Shown piece by piece: positions 15,566 through 24,071 of a stretch of DNA of 64,000 nt; the first letter of the stretch is position 1; each line of letters starts with the position of its first letter. The stretch is from an uncultured Alphaproteobacteria bacterium. GTDB taxonomy: Bacteria; Pseudomonadota; Alphaproteobacteria; HIMB59. The position numbers and the translations under genes are program-made. The notes below the pieces were generated by a model. It was not told the DNA's origin. It made no database searches and worked only from the letters and a program-made list of their open reading frames with translations. The stretch lies in the NCBI GenBank assembly GCA_902524245.1, contig CABZCN010000001.1, positions 186,001 through 250,000 on the forward strand, written 5' to 3'.

Positions 15566-16723
15566 ATGACTAAAAAATTAAAATTAGGAATGGTTGGTGG
15601 CGGGTCAGGAGCATTTATTGGAGAGGTTCACCGTATTGCATCTAGAATTGATGACCGCTTTGAACTGGTCGCTGGTGCCTTTTCATCTAATCCTGAAAAA
15701 GCTCAAGCCTCTGGAAGAGATATTGGAATAGCAGATGAAAGGAATTATAAGGACTACCTTGAAATGGTCGAAAAAGAATTGATCAGAGAGGATAAAATAG
15801 ATGCTGTAGCCATAGTGACACCAAATCATATGCACCATCCGATCGCTAAAGCTTTCATGGAGAAAGGCTTTAACATAATTTGTGACAAACCCCTCGCCAT
15901 GAATGTTAATCAATGTGAGGAACTAATAAAATGTAAAAAAGACAATAATGTTCTTTTTGCTTTAACTCATAACTACACTGGTTATCCCATGATTAGAAAT
16001 GCCAGAGCTCTTTGTAAGAGAGGTGACTTAGGTGAAATAAGAGTAATTCAAGCAGAGTATGCTCAAGATTGGCTGACCGAAGATTTAGAAAATAGAATTA
16101 ATGATGGGGGAAACAAACAGGCCTCTTGGAGAACTGATCCTAATCAATCAGGTGCTGGTGGATGTATTGGTGACATTGGAACTCATGCTTACAATCTTAT
16201 TAGGTTTATAACTGATCTCAATACAGAGGAGATATCTGCAGAGTTAACATCTTTTGTACCTGGGAGAAAATTAGATGATAATGCTCAAATATCGATACGA
16301 TTTAAAGGAGGAGCAAAAGGTACTATTTGGTCTTCTCAAGTAGCCCCAGGAAATGAAAATCATTTACAAATAAGAATTTACGGCAACAAGGCCGGACTTG
16401 AATGGTGCCAAGAAGATCCAAATTACCTTTACTTTACAAAATTTGGAGAACCCAAACAAAAAATTACAAGGGGTGGATCAGGTGCTCTGAGCGATGCAGG
16501 AGATGTTACTAGAATTCCTGCTGGACACCCCGAGGGATATTTAGAGGGCTTTGCAAATATATATACAGATGTAGCTAATGCATTAATTGATCAGAAAAAT
16601 GGCAAATTTAATGAGGAAAACCACCATTTTCCAAGTGTAGAAGATGGACTTGAAGGTATTAAATTTATCGAAAGGTCAATCGCCTCTAGCTCATCAAATT
16701 CAAGCTGGGTAAGTTTCAATTAA
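15566..16723 (+). CDS. Gfo/Idh/MocA-family NAD(P)-dependent dehydrogenase
   Basis: A 385-aa enzyme. The track start at 15491 lies inside the previous gene; ATG at 15566 (MTKKLKLGMVGGGSGAFIG) is the natural start. The Rossmann motif is GMVGGGSGAFIGEVH, the catalytic-lysine motif is ICDKPLAMN, and the C-terminal beta domain has the sugar-binding DIGTHAYNLI. It oxidises or reduces a sugar or inositol at a hydroxyl/keto carbon. It is coupled to the isomerase upstream. Its stop overlaps the convergent aldo/keto reductase gene by four bases. Confidence 0.88.
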   Translation: MTKKLKLGMVGGGSGAFIGEVHRIASRIDDRFELVAGAFSSNPEKAQASGRDIGIADERNYKDYLEMVEKELIREDKIDAVAIVTPNHMHHPIAKAFMEKGFNIICDKPLAMNVNQCEELIKCKKDNNVLFALTHNYTGYPMIRNARALCKRGDLGEIRVIQAEYAQDWLTEDLENRINDGGNKQASWRTDPNQSGAGGCIGDIGTHAYNLIRFITDLNTEEISAELTSFVPGRKLDDNAQISIRFKGGAKGTIWSSQVAPGNENHLQIRIYGNKAGLEWCQEDPNYLYFTKFGEPKQKITRGGSGALSDAGDVTRIPAGHPEGYLEGFANIYTDVANALIDQKNGKFNEENHHFPSVEDGLEGIKFIERSIASSSSNSSWVSFN

Positions 16724-17673
16724 TTCCAACTTAGTTTTTTACGTGTTTCCCAATAATCTTGAGTGGACAGGCTAAAAGACTCAAGAGAGGGCAATTCGGT
16801 ATCTATTTTTTCAAGACAACTTAAATTTTCATCCAACTGTTTGATTGTTGATGCTCCTGTTAGACAAATTTTAACAAACGGTAGTCGATAAACCCAGAGA
16901 TAAGACAATTGCTCCAAAGTTAAATCCATAGATGAGGCAACTGAATTTAATTCTTTAATTTTGTTTTGATGAAATTCTTTATTTAAATTAGTTAGTCTTC
17001 CATTTGAGAAAATCTCTTTTGCAATTACATTGATCTTTTTTTCAGATACTTCTTTTAAAATGGAAATACAAGATTGGTCAAAGATATTAATGGTCGTTTG
17101 TAAATAAGAAAATAGATTAAGTTTTTCATTCTTAATTAAAAGGTCATTAATAGTTTTCTCTTGATCTGGGCCACTTGTTGAGATTCCTATTTCTATTCCA
17201 TTTTTTTTTATTGTCTCAAGCTCCTTTAGAACATTAATATCATCTAAGACTTTACTTTCTGAATTGACAGAATGAATGTGGTAAAGATCAATACTTTTTC
17301 CTAAATTAAGTCTTGTCTCCACCCATTGTTGTTTTAAAAATTCAACTGAGTGATCTTTTCTTTCGTGTTGATCTGCCTGAACTTCCCAATTTGCTAAATA
17401 TTCATAGCCCCACTTAGACCCCACAAAACCATCAAATTGTTTTTGAGCTCTAATCCAACTAGATAAAAACTCCTCAGCATCTCCATATACCCTTGCCGCA
17501 TCGAAATATCGAATACCTCTCTTGTAAGCATGACTAAGTACTTCGTGACAATGAGATCTCATAGAATTTTTTGATATGTCGCTGCCTAAATCTGAACTAT
17601 GACCAATGTTTATATATCCGGGCCTCCCAAGAGATGCCAATCCTAGGCCTATTTTATTGTCTAATTTAAACAA
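16720..17673 (-). CDS. Aldo/keto reductase family protein
   Basis: A 317-aa (beta/alpha)8 protein. IRYFDAARVYGDAEEFLSSW has the catalytic Asp and Tyr, KWGYEY the Lys, and YHIHSVN the His of the AKR tetrad. The C-terminal KICLTGASTIKQLDENL is the usual cofactor-binding segment. It likely reduces a sugar aldehyde or ketone with NADPH. It overlaps the HAD gene upstream by eight bases and follows xylA, so a pentose context is plausible. Confidence 0.87.
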   Translation of the reverse strand: MFKLDNKIGLGLASLGRPGYINIGHSSDLGSDISKNSMRSHCHEVLSHAYKRGIRYFDAARVYGDAEEFLSSWIRAQKQFDGFVGSKWGYEYLANWEVQADQHERKDHSVEFLKQQWVETRLNLGKSIDLYHIHSVNSESKVLDDINVLKELETIKKNGIEIGISTSGPDQEKTINDLLIKNEKLNLFSYLQTTINIFDQSCISILKEVSEKKINVIAKEIFSNGRLTNLNKEFHQNKIKELNSVASSMDLTLEQLSYLWVYRLPFVKICLTGASTIKQLDENLSCLEKIDTELPSLESFSLSTQDYWETRKKLSWN

Positions 17674-18271
17674 TTATATGATTTGCTATTTGACTTTTTA
17701 TTGTCAGTGGGTCAGTTAAATGAATAGTTTGAAAGCCAAGTGATTGCGCCGCCTCAATATTTTCAATACGATCATCAATGAAAAGAGTTTGTTCAGGTGT
17801 TAAATTAAATCTTGAAATCGCTAATTTATAAATTTCAGCGTCTGGTTTTACTAAAAACTCTCTACCAGAGATAATTTTATCATCAAATTCTTTCAGGAAT
17901 GGGTGTTGATCTTCCATACCCTCATAAGTCTCATCTGACCAGTTTGACAAGACATAGCAGGGGTAACCACTTGATTTTATTTTTCGAAAAATATCAACTG
18001 TATCTTGATAAACCCCGTTAACCATATTCCTGTGATTTGGATAATATTGCTTTATTTCATTCTCATAATTAGGGAAATTTTTTATTGCATCTTTAACTGC
18101 GTCATCAATTTTTACTCCAGCATCGCATCTCATATCTAAATGAGGGAACGCGATTGTATTTATAAAATATTCTCTTTTAGTTTGATCAGGAATGATATTT
18201 TTAAATACATAATGTGGATCCCAATCAAAAAAAACATTACCTAAATCAAATAGAAATTTTGTAATTTTCAT
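17666..18271 (-). CDS. HAD-superfamily phosphatase (YihX-like)
   Basis: A protein of about 201 aa starting at MKITKFLFDLGNVFFDWDP; the track's upstream Met (18286) would overlap xylA by 11 bases and is the alternative start. Motif I is FDLGNVFFDWD, motif II is YVLSNWSDE, the motif III lysine is FLVKPDAEIY, and motif IV is LFIDDRIENIEAA. This matches HAD-IA enzymes such as the sugar-phosphate phosphatase YihX. It lies between xylA and the aldo/keto reductase. Confidence 0.85.
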   Translation of the reverse strand: MKITKFLFDLGNVFFDWDPHYVFKNIIPDQTKREYFINTIAFPHLDMRCDAGVKIDDAVKDAIKNFPNYENEIKQYYPNHRNMVNGVYQDTVDIFRKIKSSGYPCYVLSNWSDETYEGMEDQHPFLKEFDDKIISGREFLVKPDAEIYKLAISRFNLTPEQTLFIDDRIENIEAAQSLGFQTIHLTDPLTIKSQIANHIIV

Positions 18272-18275
18272 CGAC

Positions 18276-19583
18276 TCAATCGACAAAAGAATTAATTAGA
18301 TTTTCAAGATATTCTTGGCGACCAGACTTTGGTTGAGGGTTTATATTTTTAGCAATGACATTTTTATGAATATCTTCAAGAGACATTGAAGTCATAAGTT
18401 GTTTTTCAGAGGCCCACTGTTCATATCTTAGTTTTAAAAAATTTTCATAACTTCCATCATTAATCATTTTTTCAACAGCAATAAGAGTTCTAGCACAAGT
18501 ATCCATAGAGCCAATGTGCGCATAGAATAGATCCTCAGGATCTATTGATTGTCTTCTAATCTTAGCATCCATGTTAAGACCTCCTGAGGAAAAACCACCA
18601 TTTTTAAAAATGTAGTAAAAAGGCAAAACTAATTCTTCTACATTGTTTGGGAATTGGTCTGTGTCCCATCCTACTAAATAGTCTCCTCTGTTAATATCAA
18701 TACTCCCAAAGATGTCATTGGAAAGTGCATATGCAATCTCGTGCTCGAATGAATGTTTTGCTAAAATAGCGTGATTTTGTTCGATATTTAGCTTGAATTC
18801 TCTTTCTAAACCATATTTTTGAAGAAATGCAAAAACATTAGCAGAGTCAAAATCATATTGATGTTTCGTTGGCTCATGGGGTTTCGGCTCAATCAGAAGT
18901 AAACCCTTGAAACCAATTTTGTGCTTATGCTCAGCTACCATGTTCAAAAATCTACCAAGCTGATCATATTCTTGTTTCATATTAGTATTTAAAATTGTTT
19001 CGTAACCCTCTCTGCCTCCCCATAAAACATAATTTTGTCCACCTAAAAACATTGTATTTTCCATACACATCTTCACTTGAGCAGCTGCATATTGAAAAAC
19101 ATCAGGATCAGGATTAGTAGCAGCACCAGACATGTACCTGCGGTGGCTAAATAAATTTGCTGTTCCCCAAAGAAGTTTTACTTTACTTGTTTCAAGTTTT
19201 TTTGAAATTTCATCGATAATGGTTTTTTGAATTTTTTCTGTATCCGAAAAACTTTTACCCTCTGGAGCAATATCTACATCATGAAAACAGAAATATGGTA
19301 TTCCTAATTTTTCAAAAAAATCGAATGCATTATTGAGCTTATCTTTTGCTTGTTCTATTTTATCTCCTGCTTCCATCCATGGTCTTAAAAATGTCTGTCC
19401 TCCAAAAGGGTCACCCCCTGGCCAATTAAAAGTGTGCCAGTAACATACTGCCATTCTCAGATGTTCCTCTAATGTTTTTCCTAGAATTTTTTTATTAGCA
19501 TCATAAAATTTAAATGAAAGTGGATTAGTAGAGTCTCTACCTTCATATTTAATTGTAGGTATATCTTTGAAATAATCAGACAT
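18276..19583 (-). CDS. xylA: Xylose isomerase
   Basis: A 435-aa enzyme that converts D-xylose to D-xylulose (and often glucose to fructose). [12 protein letters not shown] holds catalytic His101 and Asp104, and [19 protein letters not shown] is the second family signature with metal-binding Glu. The length equals the class II enzymes of enteric type. No xylulokinase or xylose importer is in the window, so the product may be used by another route. It sits three bases after the MBL-fold gene. Confidence 0.95.
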   Translation of the reverse strand: MSDYFKDIPTIKYEGRDSTNPLSFKFYDANKKILGKTLEEHLRMAVCYWHTFNWPGGDPFGGQTFLRPWMEAGDKIEQAKDKLNNAFDFFEKLGIPYFCFHDVDIAPEGKSFSDTEKIQKTIIDEISKKLETSKVKLLWGTANLFSHRRYMSGAATNPDPDVFQYAAAQVKMCMENTMFLGGQNYVLWGGREGYETILNTNMKQEYDQLGRFLNMVAEHKHKIGFKGLLLIEPKPHEPTKHQYDFDSANVFAFLQKYGLEREFKLNIEQNHAILAKHSFEHEIAYALSNDIFGSIDINRGDYLVGWDTDQFPNNVEELVLPFYYIFKNGGFSSGGLNMDAKIRRQSIDPEDLFYAHIGSMDTCARTLIAVEKMINDGSYENFLKLRYEQWASEKQLMTSMSLEDIHKNVIAKNINPQPKSGRQEYLENLINSFVD

Positions 19584-19586
19584 AAA

Positions 19587-20540
19587 TTAGTCGTAATAAA
19601 ACATTGGGGCCTTTTTAAATTCTTCCCAAGCATGCGGGTCGTGCCCTGTGACTACTGTAGCATTTTTGTCTTTTGCAATTTTTTTGAGTTTTTTTACAGA
19701 GTCAACAACGTCAACAGCAGAGCAAACAAGACCTGGTAGTGTTAAATTGTTCCAATGATCCATTGTGTAAGCTGCATCTATAGTAAGCAATACATAACCT
19801 GAATTTGGTAAATTAACTAAAAAAGACTGATGGCCCGGTGCATGCCCCGGAGTAAAAATTACAATTATTGATCCGTCGCCATATAAGTCATAAAAATCAT
19901 CATTTTTATCTCTTAAAAATTTCCAATTAATTCCAGGTTTATCAAAGTCTTTTCTAATATATGCAGGCTTTGAAAACCAATCAGGATTAAAAGCATAATC
20001 ATATTCCTTTTGTTGAACTAGGTGTGTTGCATTAGGAAACCTTCCAACACCACCTGAGTGATCGAGGTGAAGATGAGAATGTAAGACATATCTTATACCT
20101 GCTGGATTAACCCCAATAGAGTTAAGTTGATCAATACAATTTTCAGTTTTTCCCATAATTGGATCATAAGCCGCAACAACAGAACCCCAATGAGCATGTT
20201 TATCTTCACTGACCTCTTTTGCATTGCCTCCGTCAATGACCACATCCCCTTTTGGGTGTCTTATCAAAAACCATGGAACAGGTATCTCAAAGTCCTCATT
20301 AGATTGATTCATTTTAATATATTTCATTTTCGTTTTTAGAGTTCCGGTCTGGAACATGTAGAGCCTCATGTCAGTAGAAACTTGTGAGTTCGTTAAGTGA
20401 CTATATTCTTTTTTTGACTCTTCGATTGCTTCTTTTATGGAATATTCTTTTACTTTTTGATCTGTTTGTTTATTTGTAATAATTTTGTCAAATTGATCTA
20501 AATCAGATTTTTTGTAACTAACGCTTAATTTTTTTTCCAT
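19587..20540 (-). CDS. MBL-fold hydrolase, N-acyl-homoserine-lactonase-like
   Basis: A 317-aa metallo-beta-lactamase-fold protein. HSHLHLDHSGG (residues 154-164) is the zinc motif HxHxDH. VIFTPGHAPGHQSF gives the third His, TIDAAYTMD the bridging Asp, and VTGHDPHAWE the last His. The pattern resembles AttM/AiiA-type lactonases. The first about 55 residues are an extra Lys-rich helix. It abuts the cupin gene upstream and ends before xylA. A lactone-opening role in sugar catabolism is as likely as quorum quenching. Confidence 0.85.
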   Translation of the reverse strand: MEKKLSVSYKKSDLDQFDKIITNKQTDQKVKEYSIKEAIEESKKEYSHLTNSQVSTDMRLYMFQTGTLKTKMKYIKMNQSNEDFEIPVPWFLIRHPKGDVVIDGGNAKEVSEDKHAHWGSVVAAYDPIMGKTENCIDQLNSIGVNPAGIRYVLHSHLHLDHSGGVGRFPNATHLVQQKEYDYAFNPDWFSKPAYIRKDFDKPGINWKFLRDKNDDFYDLYGDGSIIVIFTPGHAPGHQSFLVNLPNSGYVLLTIDAAYTMDHWNNLTLPGLVCSAVDVVDSVKKLKKIAKDKNATVVTGHDPHAWEEFKKAPMFYYD

Positions 20541-20816
20541 CTACTTAAATTCTATCTCAATAAATTTATAAATAAAATCATTGTTATTAAATACATTGTG
20601 GTTAACTCCCTTTTCTCTAAAGTAGGATCCACCTTTTGCTAGTTTTGAAATTGTCTCCTCACCATCATGATTAACAATTTTTAGCTCCCCATCTAATAAG
20701 GGCACTACCACATAATCGTATTCATGAATATGCTGGCCAGTTGAGTCCCCAACTTCAAAAGACCACTCTGTAACTCTAGTTTTTTGATTATCAATCATGA
20801 CATTGGCTTTAGCCAT
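20541..20816 (-). CDS. Small cupin-fold protein
   Basis: A 91-aa protein. The track ORF is too long; ATG at 20816 (MAKANVMIDNQKTRVTEWSF) lies four bases after the stop of the gene upstream. The cupin motif 1 reads GDSTGQHIHEYDYVVVPLLDGEL, with two His and a Glu-like acidic partner, and motif 2 is YFREKGVNHNVFN. It is a single-domain beta barrel that may bind a metal. It sits between an unknown gene tied to the DMFase and the MBL-fold enzyme. Confidence 0.8.
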   Translation of the reverse strand: MAKANVMIDNQKTRVTEWSFEVGDSTGQHIHEYDYVVVPLLDGELKIVNHDGEETISKLAKGGSYFREKGVNHNVFNNNDFIYKFIEIEFK

Positions 20817-20820
20817 GTCG

Positions 20821-21180
20821 TTAGATATTTCTACAGGGTACGCTCTCAGCTTTTTCAGCCTTAAGAGCTTCGGCAGCTTTTGTTGCTTTTTCAACTGAGT
20901 CGAAAACAAGTTCAGGAAAAAGAACAAAAGGTTTTGCTCTATCAGCACTGAGCTGTCCAACACACCAGGTTTTACCGGGTTCAACACACATGACCATATA
21001 TGTCCCAGGAATAGGACCATAATGTCTATTATTCAAAGCAAAAAGGCACTCTGCCATATCGTTTAATTTATCGATGTCTAGATTTTGAAGTGCTTTTTTT
21101 TCTAATTCATTTAACGGAGTATCCAGAGCGCCAAGTGTCTCTTTCCCCCATGGAATCTCCTGCATATTTTGTTTTTTCAT
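20821..21180 (-). CDS. Hypothetical protein of the DMFase locus
   Basis: A 119-aa soluble protein that starts three bases after the DMFase large subunit stop. An N-terminal helical part (residues 1-45) is followed by HYGPIPGTYMVMCVEPGKTWCVGQLSAD, a beta-rich stretch with two Cys, and a C-terminal Ala/Lys-rich helix ending in SVPCRN. I recognise no family. Its tight coupling to the amidohydrolase points to a role with that enzyme. Confidence 0.6.
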   Translation of the reverse strand: MKKQNMQEIPWGKETLGALDTPLNELEKKALQNLDIDKLNDMAECLFALNNRHYGPIPGTYMVMCVEPGKTWCVGQLSADRAKPFVLFPELVFDSVEKATKAAEALKAEKAESVPCRNI

Positions 21181-21183
21181 AGT

Positions 21184-23538
21184 TTAAGGTAAAGGCCCGT
21201 CCTTTAAGAAACCTTTAAGCGTATTTTCCATTATTCTAGAGACATTATTATTGTAATTATTATGTGAAAGACTACCGCACCAAGCCAAAGACCCTGGTGC
21301 AAACATTGCTCCATTGTTAGGTGTTTTATAGTAAATCATATCAGCTCTGACCATTGGATTTTCATGACCACCACCATAGTAACCTCGAACAGCAAAGTGT
21401 ATTTCCTCGTTAACTTGCAACATCATATTAGAGTGATCCTGCGAGCGAGCCAAATAATAAGCATTATGTGGGGTTCCAAATTCTAAGTCGTATCTGTCTA
21501 ACTCTAAACCGGCAGCTCCTCCACCAACTAAACCAAAATCACCAATAACCTCATCTGCTCCAATCCCTTCAAAGATCCATGAACATTCAGGTTTAAAACT
21601 ATCTTCTTCTCTTTTGTAGTATGAAGAAACGTCAAATCCATATGATGTAAAAGTTAAACCACAAACTTTAGAAGGTATTCTTCCTCGAGCTCTCCACATA
21701 CCTCCATATTTACCATCAAAAGCATTATTGTATTCACCTGGATTAGATGTCCATGCTCTAGTTCCGGCCTCACCTTTTCGTACTTCAGTAATATTGGAGT
21801 TGTCTGGATGATATTCACTAATCCAGTAAAATCCATCCGAACCTAAATAAAAACATCTACCACCTTGCATTTGATAGGACTCTAAGGCATCCATATATTT
21901 CTCAGATGAATACTCAGGGTGACTTCCAGTCATCACAACTTTATAACGATTTAATAAATTTATACCTTCATGTTCCAAATCTTCATCTGTAAGAACATCA
22001 AACTCAAAGCCCTTTTCCTCAAGCCAGTCTGTTAAATGTAAGTCAGCATTTAGTTGCCATAATGATGGAGAAAGCCAGTGTCTGTATTTAGGTCTCATAT
22101 TAAGGATTGGTCTAAGTCTTGATGAAATAGATACACCATGTCCATCAGAGTGAAGTGAGTAAGTTGATAAACCGTATTCTCTGTGTTCATTTAAATATAA
22201 ATCTGCAGGTTCTAGCACAGGAACTTTACCTGCGAGTAATTGAGCTACGACAGAATTAGTTCCAAGATTATCATTGGAGTAAGCCATATAACTGTTTGTG
22301 GGTAAGAGAAATAAAATTTTAGCTGTGGCTGTCCCTTTTGGAGGTTTTACACAAAAAGGAATATAATCTTCATTTTCTGACTCTTCTCTTCCATCAACTC
22401 TAAGTCGAGCAGCATACACACCACTTTTCAGACCCTCTGGGATTTTTAATTTAAAATCAACATCCCATCTTGCATCATCAATATCATCATCATGGAAATG
22501 GATAGCACCGTACTCTTCAGGTTTGTGATGGAAAACCATTTCATCCGCTGTCCAGTTATGTCCTGTCATACCTCTGTTTGGCATGTTAATAATAAATCCG
22601 TGGTGATTATTTGGAGAAGTATCAACAATCTTTGTTGAAGCAATGTTTTTGCCAATATTTGCATGAAAGTCCCAAGCGCCTACGACTGTTGACCTCACAG
22701 TGGTATTACACTCATCATAGCTTGATGCAAGTGTTTCGATCTCAGCCTTAGATAAAGCAATATTAGATAATCTAGGTCTATCTATCTTGCCATTAAAAGT
22801 CTTGGTTTGCTCAGGTAATTCAATGGGATGAGGTACCTCTTTAAAATGACCTCCGGAAATGTGCCTACCAGATCTATTATTTAATGTAGTAGCTGCAATT
22901 AACAATGGAGCATCATTAGCGGCAGGTAAAACTGAACTAGTGGTCTCAATAATAGCTGAGGTTTCTTCAATTGGATTCAAAATAGCCATACCTAAACCAC
23001 CATTTGTGGATGTAACCCTGGGTTCTTGGTGAAGGGTAAGCCTTCTTGATTGTGCATCAAAAGTTGCAATTACCAGATACCAGACTTTTCTTAAAAGTTT
23101 TTTTTCTGAGGAGACAGTTACAACCTGAGATCCATCTCCTATTTCTACAGATAAACATCCCTCATCATTAATAAAGAGACCATAGCCTTTTTTTTCTTCT
23201 TCATTAAATTTAGTGAAAATTCCTTGTCTACCTTTATCTGGCGTTGTAGGAAAAATATAAGCTTGCATAGTAAAGCTCTCTAAATTTAAATTATCATGCT
23301 GAGGCATGATGATGTACGATCCACCATGTATTCTCTGGTTTTTCCCTTGATAAGTTCCATTACAACTGGCATCTATTTCAGCTTCTTTATACCCAGGGCC
23401 TTCAGGATTTGTATCACCGTGTATAAGACGGACTAATTGAACTTCATAACTATCATTGTATTCAGCATTAATATAAAATTTAACCTCTTCACCTGGATGA
23501 GCTGAGTACTTATCACTATAACCTGTTATTTTTAACAT
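21184..23538 (-). CDS. N,N-dimethylformamidase-type amidohydrolase, large subunit
   Basis: A 784-aa protein, close to the 762 aa of the Paracoccus DMFase large subunit. An N-terminal beta part is followed by a LamG-like domain (about residues 85-260, ESFTMQAYIFPTTPDKGRQG) and the C-terminal catalytic domain (about 400-784). DMFase uses a mononuclear iron held by two Tyr and one Glu. From remembered numbering (399, 440, 521), the spacing matches Tyr420 in NSYMAYSND, Tyr460 in LSTYSLHSDG and Glu542 in SHPEYSSE. Known reaction: dimethylformamide to dimethylamine plus formate; the natural substrate here may be another amide. It overlaps the small-subunit gene by one base. Confidence 0.85.
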   Translation of the reverse strand: MLKITGYSDKYSAHPGEEVKFYINAEYNDSYEVQLVRLIHGDTNPEGPGYKEAEIDASCNGTYQGKNQRIHGGSYIIMPQHDNLNLESFTMQAYIFPTTPDKGRQGIFTKFNEEEKKGYGLFINDEGCLSVEIGDGSQVVTVSSEKKLLRKVWYLVIATFDAQSRRLTLHQEPRVTSTNGGLGMAILNPIEETSAIIETTSSVLPAANDAPLLIAATTLNNRSGRHISGGHFKEVPHPIELPEQTKTFNGKIDRPRLSNIALSKAEIETLASSYDECNTTVRSTVVGAWDFHANIGKNIASTKIVDTSPNNHHGFIINMPNRGMTGHNWTADEMVFHHKPEEYGAIHFHDDDIDDARWDVDFKLKIPEGLKSGVYAARLRVDGREESENEDYIPFCVKPPKGTATAKILFLLPTNSYMAYSNDNLGTNSVVAQLLAGKVPVLEPADLYLNEHREYGLSTYSLHSDGHGVSISSRLRPILNMRPKYRHWLSPSLWQLNADLHLTDWLEEKGFEFDVLTDEDLEHEGINLLNRYKVVMTGSHPEYSSEKYMDALESYQMQGGRCFYLGSDGFYWISEYHPDNSNITEVRKGEAGTRAWTSNPGEYNNAFDGKYGGMWRARGRIPSKVCGLTFTSYGFDVSSYYKREEDSFKPECSWIFEGIGADEVIGDFGLVGGGAAGLELDRYDLEFGTPHNAYYLARSQDHSNMMLQVNEEIHFAVRGYYGGGHENPMVRADMIYYKTPNNGAMFAPGSLAWCGSLSHNNYNNNVSRIMENTLKGFLKDGPLP

Positions 23539-23966
23539 TACTCTTCCTCACTATACTCCTCAAGAAGTCTGTTAATTCTTTTTAAAAATATTGCATGTTC
23601 ACATGCCTCTTCAGATGAATAAGAGTCTTCAGTTATTTCAACTGGCTCACCTCTAACTCCTGTTGTTATTCCAACTCTATAATCTTCATGTCTTCTTAAA
23701 CAAACAGTTACAAAACCATTTTCTTTACTTCCTCTTCTTAACTTATCTAATAATGTTTGAAGGTCTTGGCTGTGCTGAATGACGCCATGGTCTCGAGTAG
23801 CAGCCCTTCCAACTGGGGTTGCTCTGTGTTCTTCAATTAAAGATTTTAATTTTTGAGGATCTCTCAACATTTTTAAAATGTATTTTTTAGTAATAAAATC
23901 ATCCGTGTGTTTATGTCCTTTATTTAACTGAACGTTAGAGGGATGCTTGTAGCTGTAATCAGACAT
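23538..23966 (-). CDS. N,N-dimethylformamidase-type amidohydrolase, small subunit
   Basis: A 142-aa helical, charged protein upstream of and overlapping the large-subunit gene (ATG/TAA overlap of one base). DMFase small subunits are about 130 aa and pair one-to-one with the large subunit. Visible segments are ATPVGRAATRDHGVIQHSQDLQ, RRHEDYRVGITTGVRGEPVE and an acidic C-terminal helix. The assignment rests on operon position, size and overall likeness; no catalytic residues are expected here. The 105-base gap upstream probably holds a promoter. Confidence 0.8.
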   Translation of the reverse strand: MSDYSYKHPSNVQLNKGHKHTDDFITKKYILKMLRDPQKLKSLIEEHRATPVGRAATRDHGVIQHSQDLQTLLDKLRRGSKENGFVTVCLRRHEDYRVGITTGVRGEPVEITEDSYSSEEACEHAIFLKRINRLLEEYSEEE

Positions 23967-24071
23967 AATTCTATTTTAGATATAGTTAACCTTTCGCACA
24001 GTTTTTTGTTCCAAATAATGAAACACAATACGAAAAATTCTTATTCCTCCTCAGTTTTAAGTACTTTATCA

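Noticed and set aside
19587-20540. Dedicated quorum-quenching lactonase
   Set aside because: The zinc motif fits the AiiA/AttM group, but sugar-lactone or other hydrolase roles are equally possible in this pathway context.
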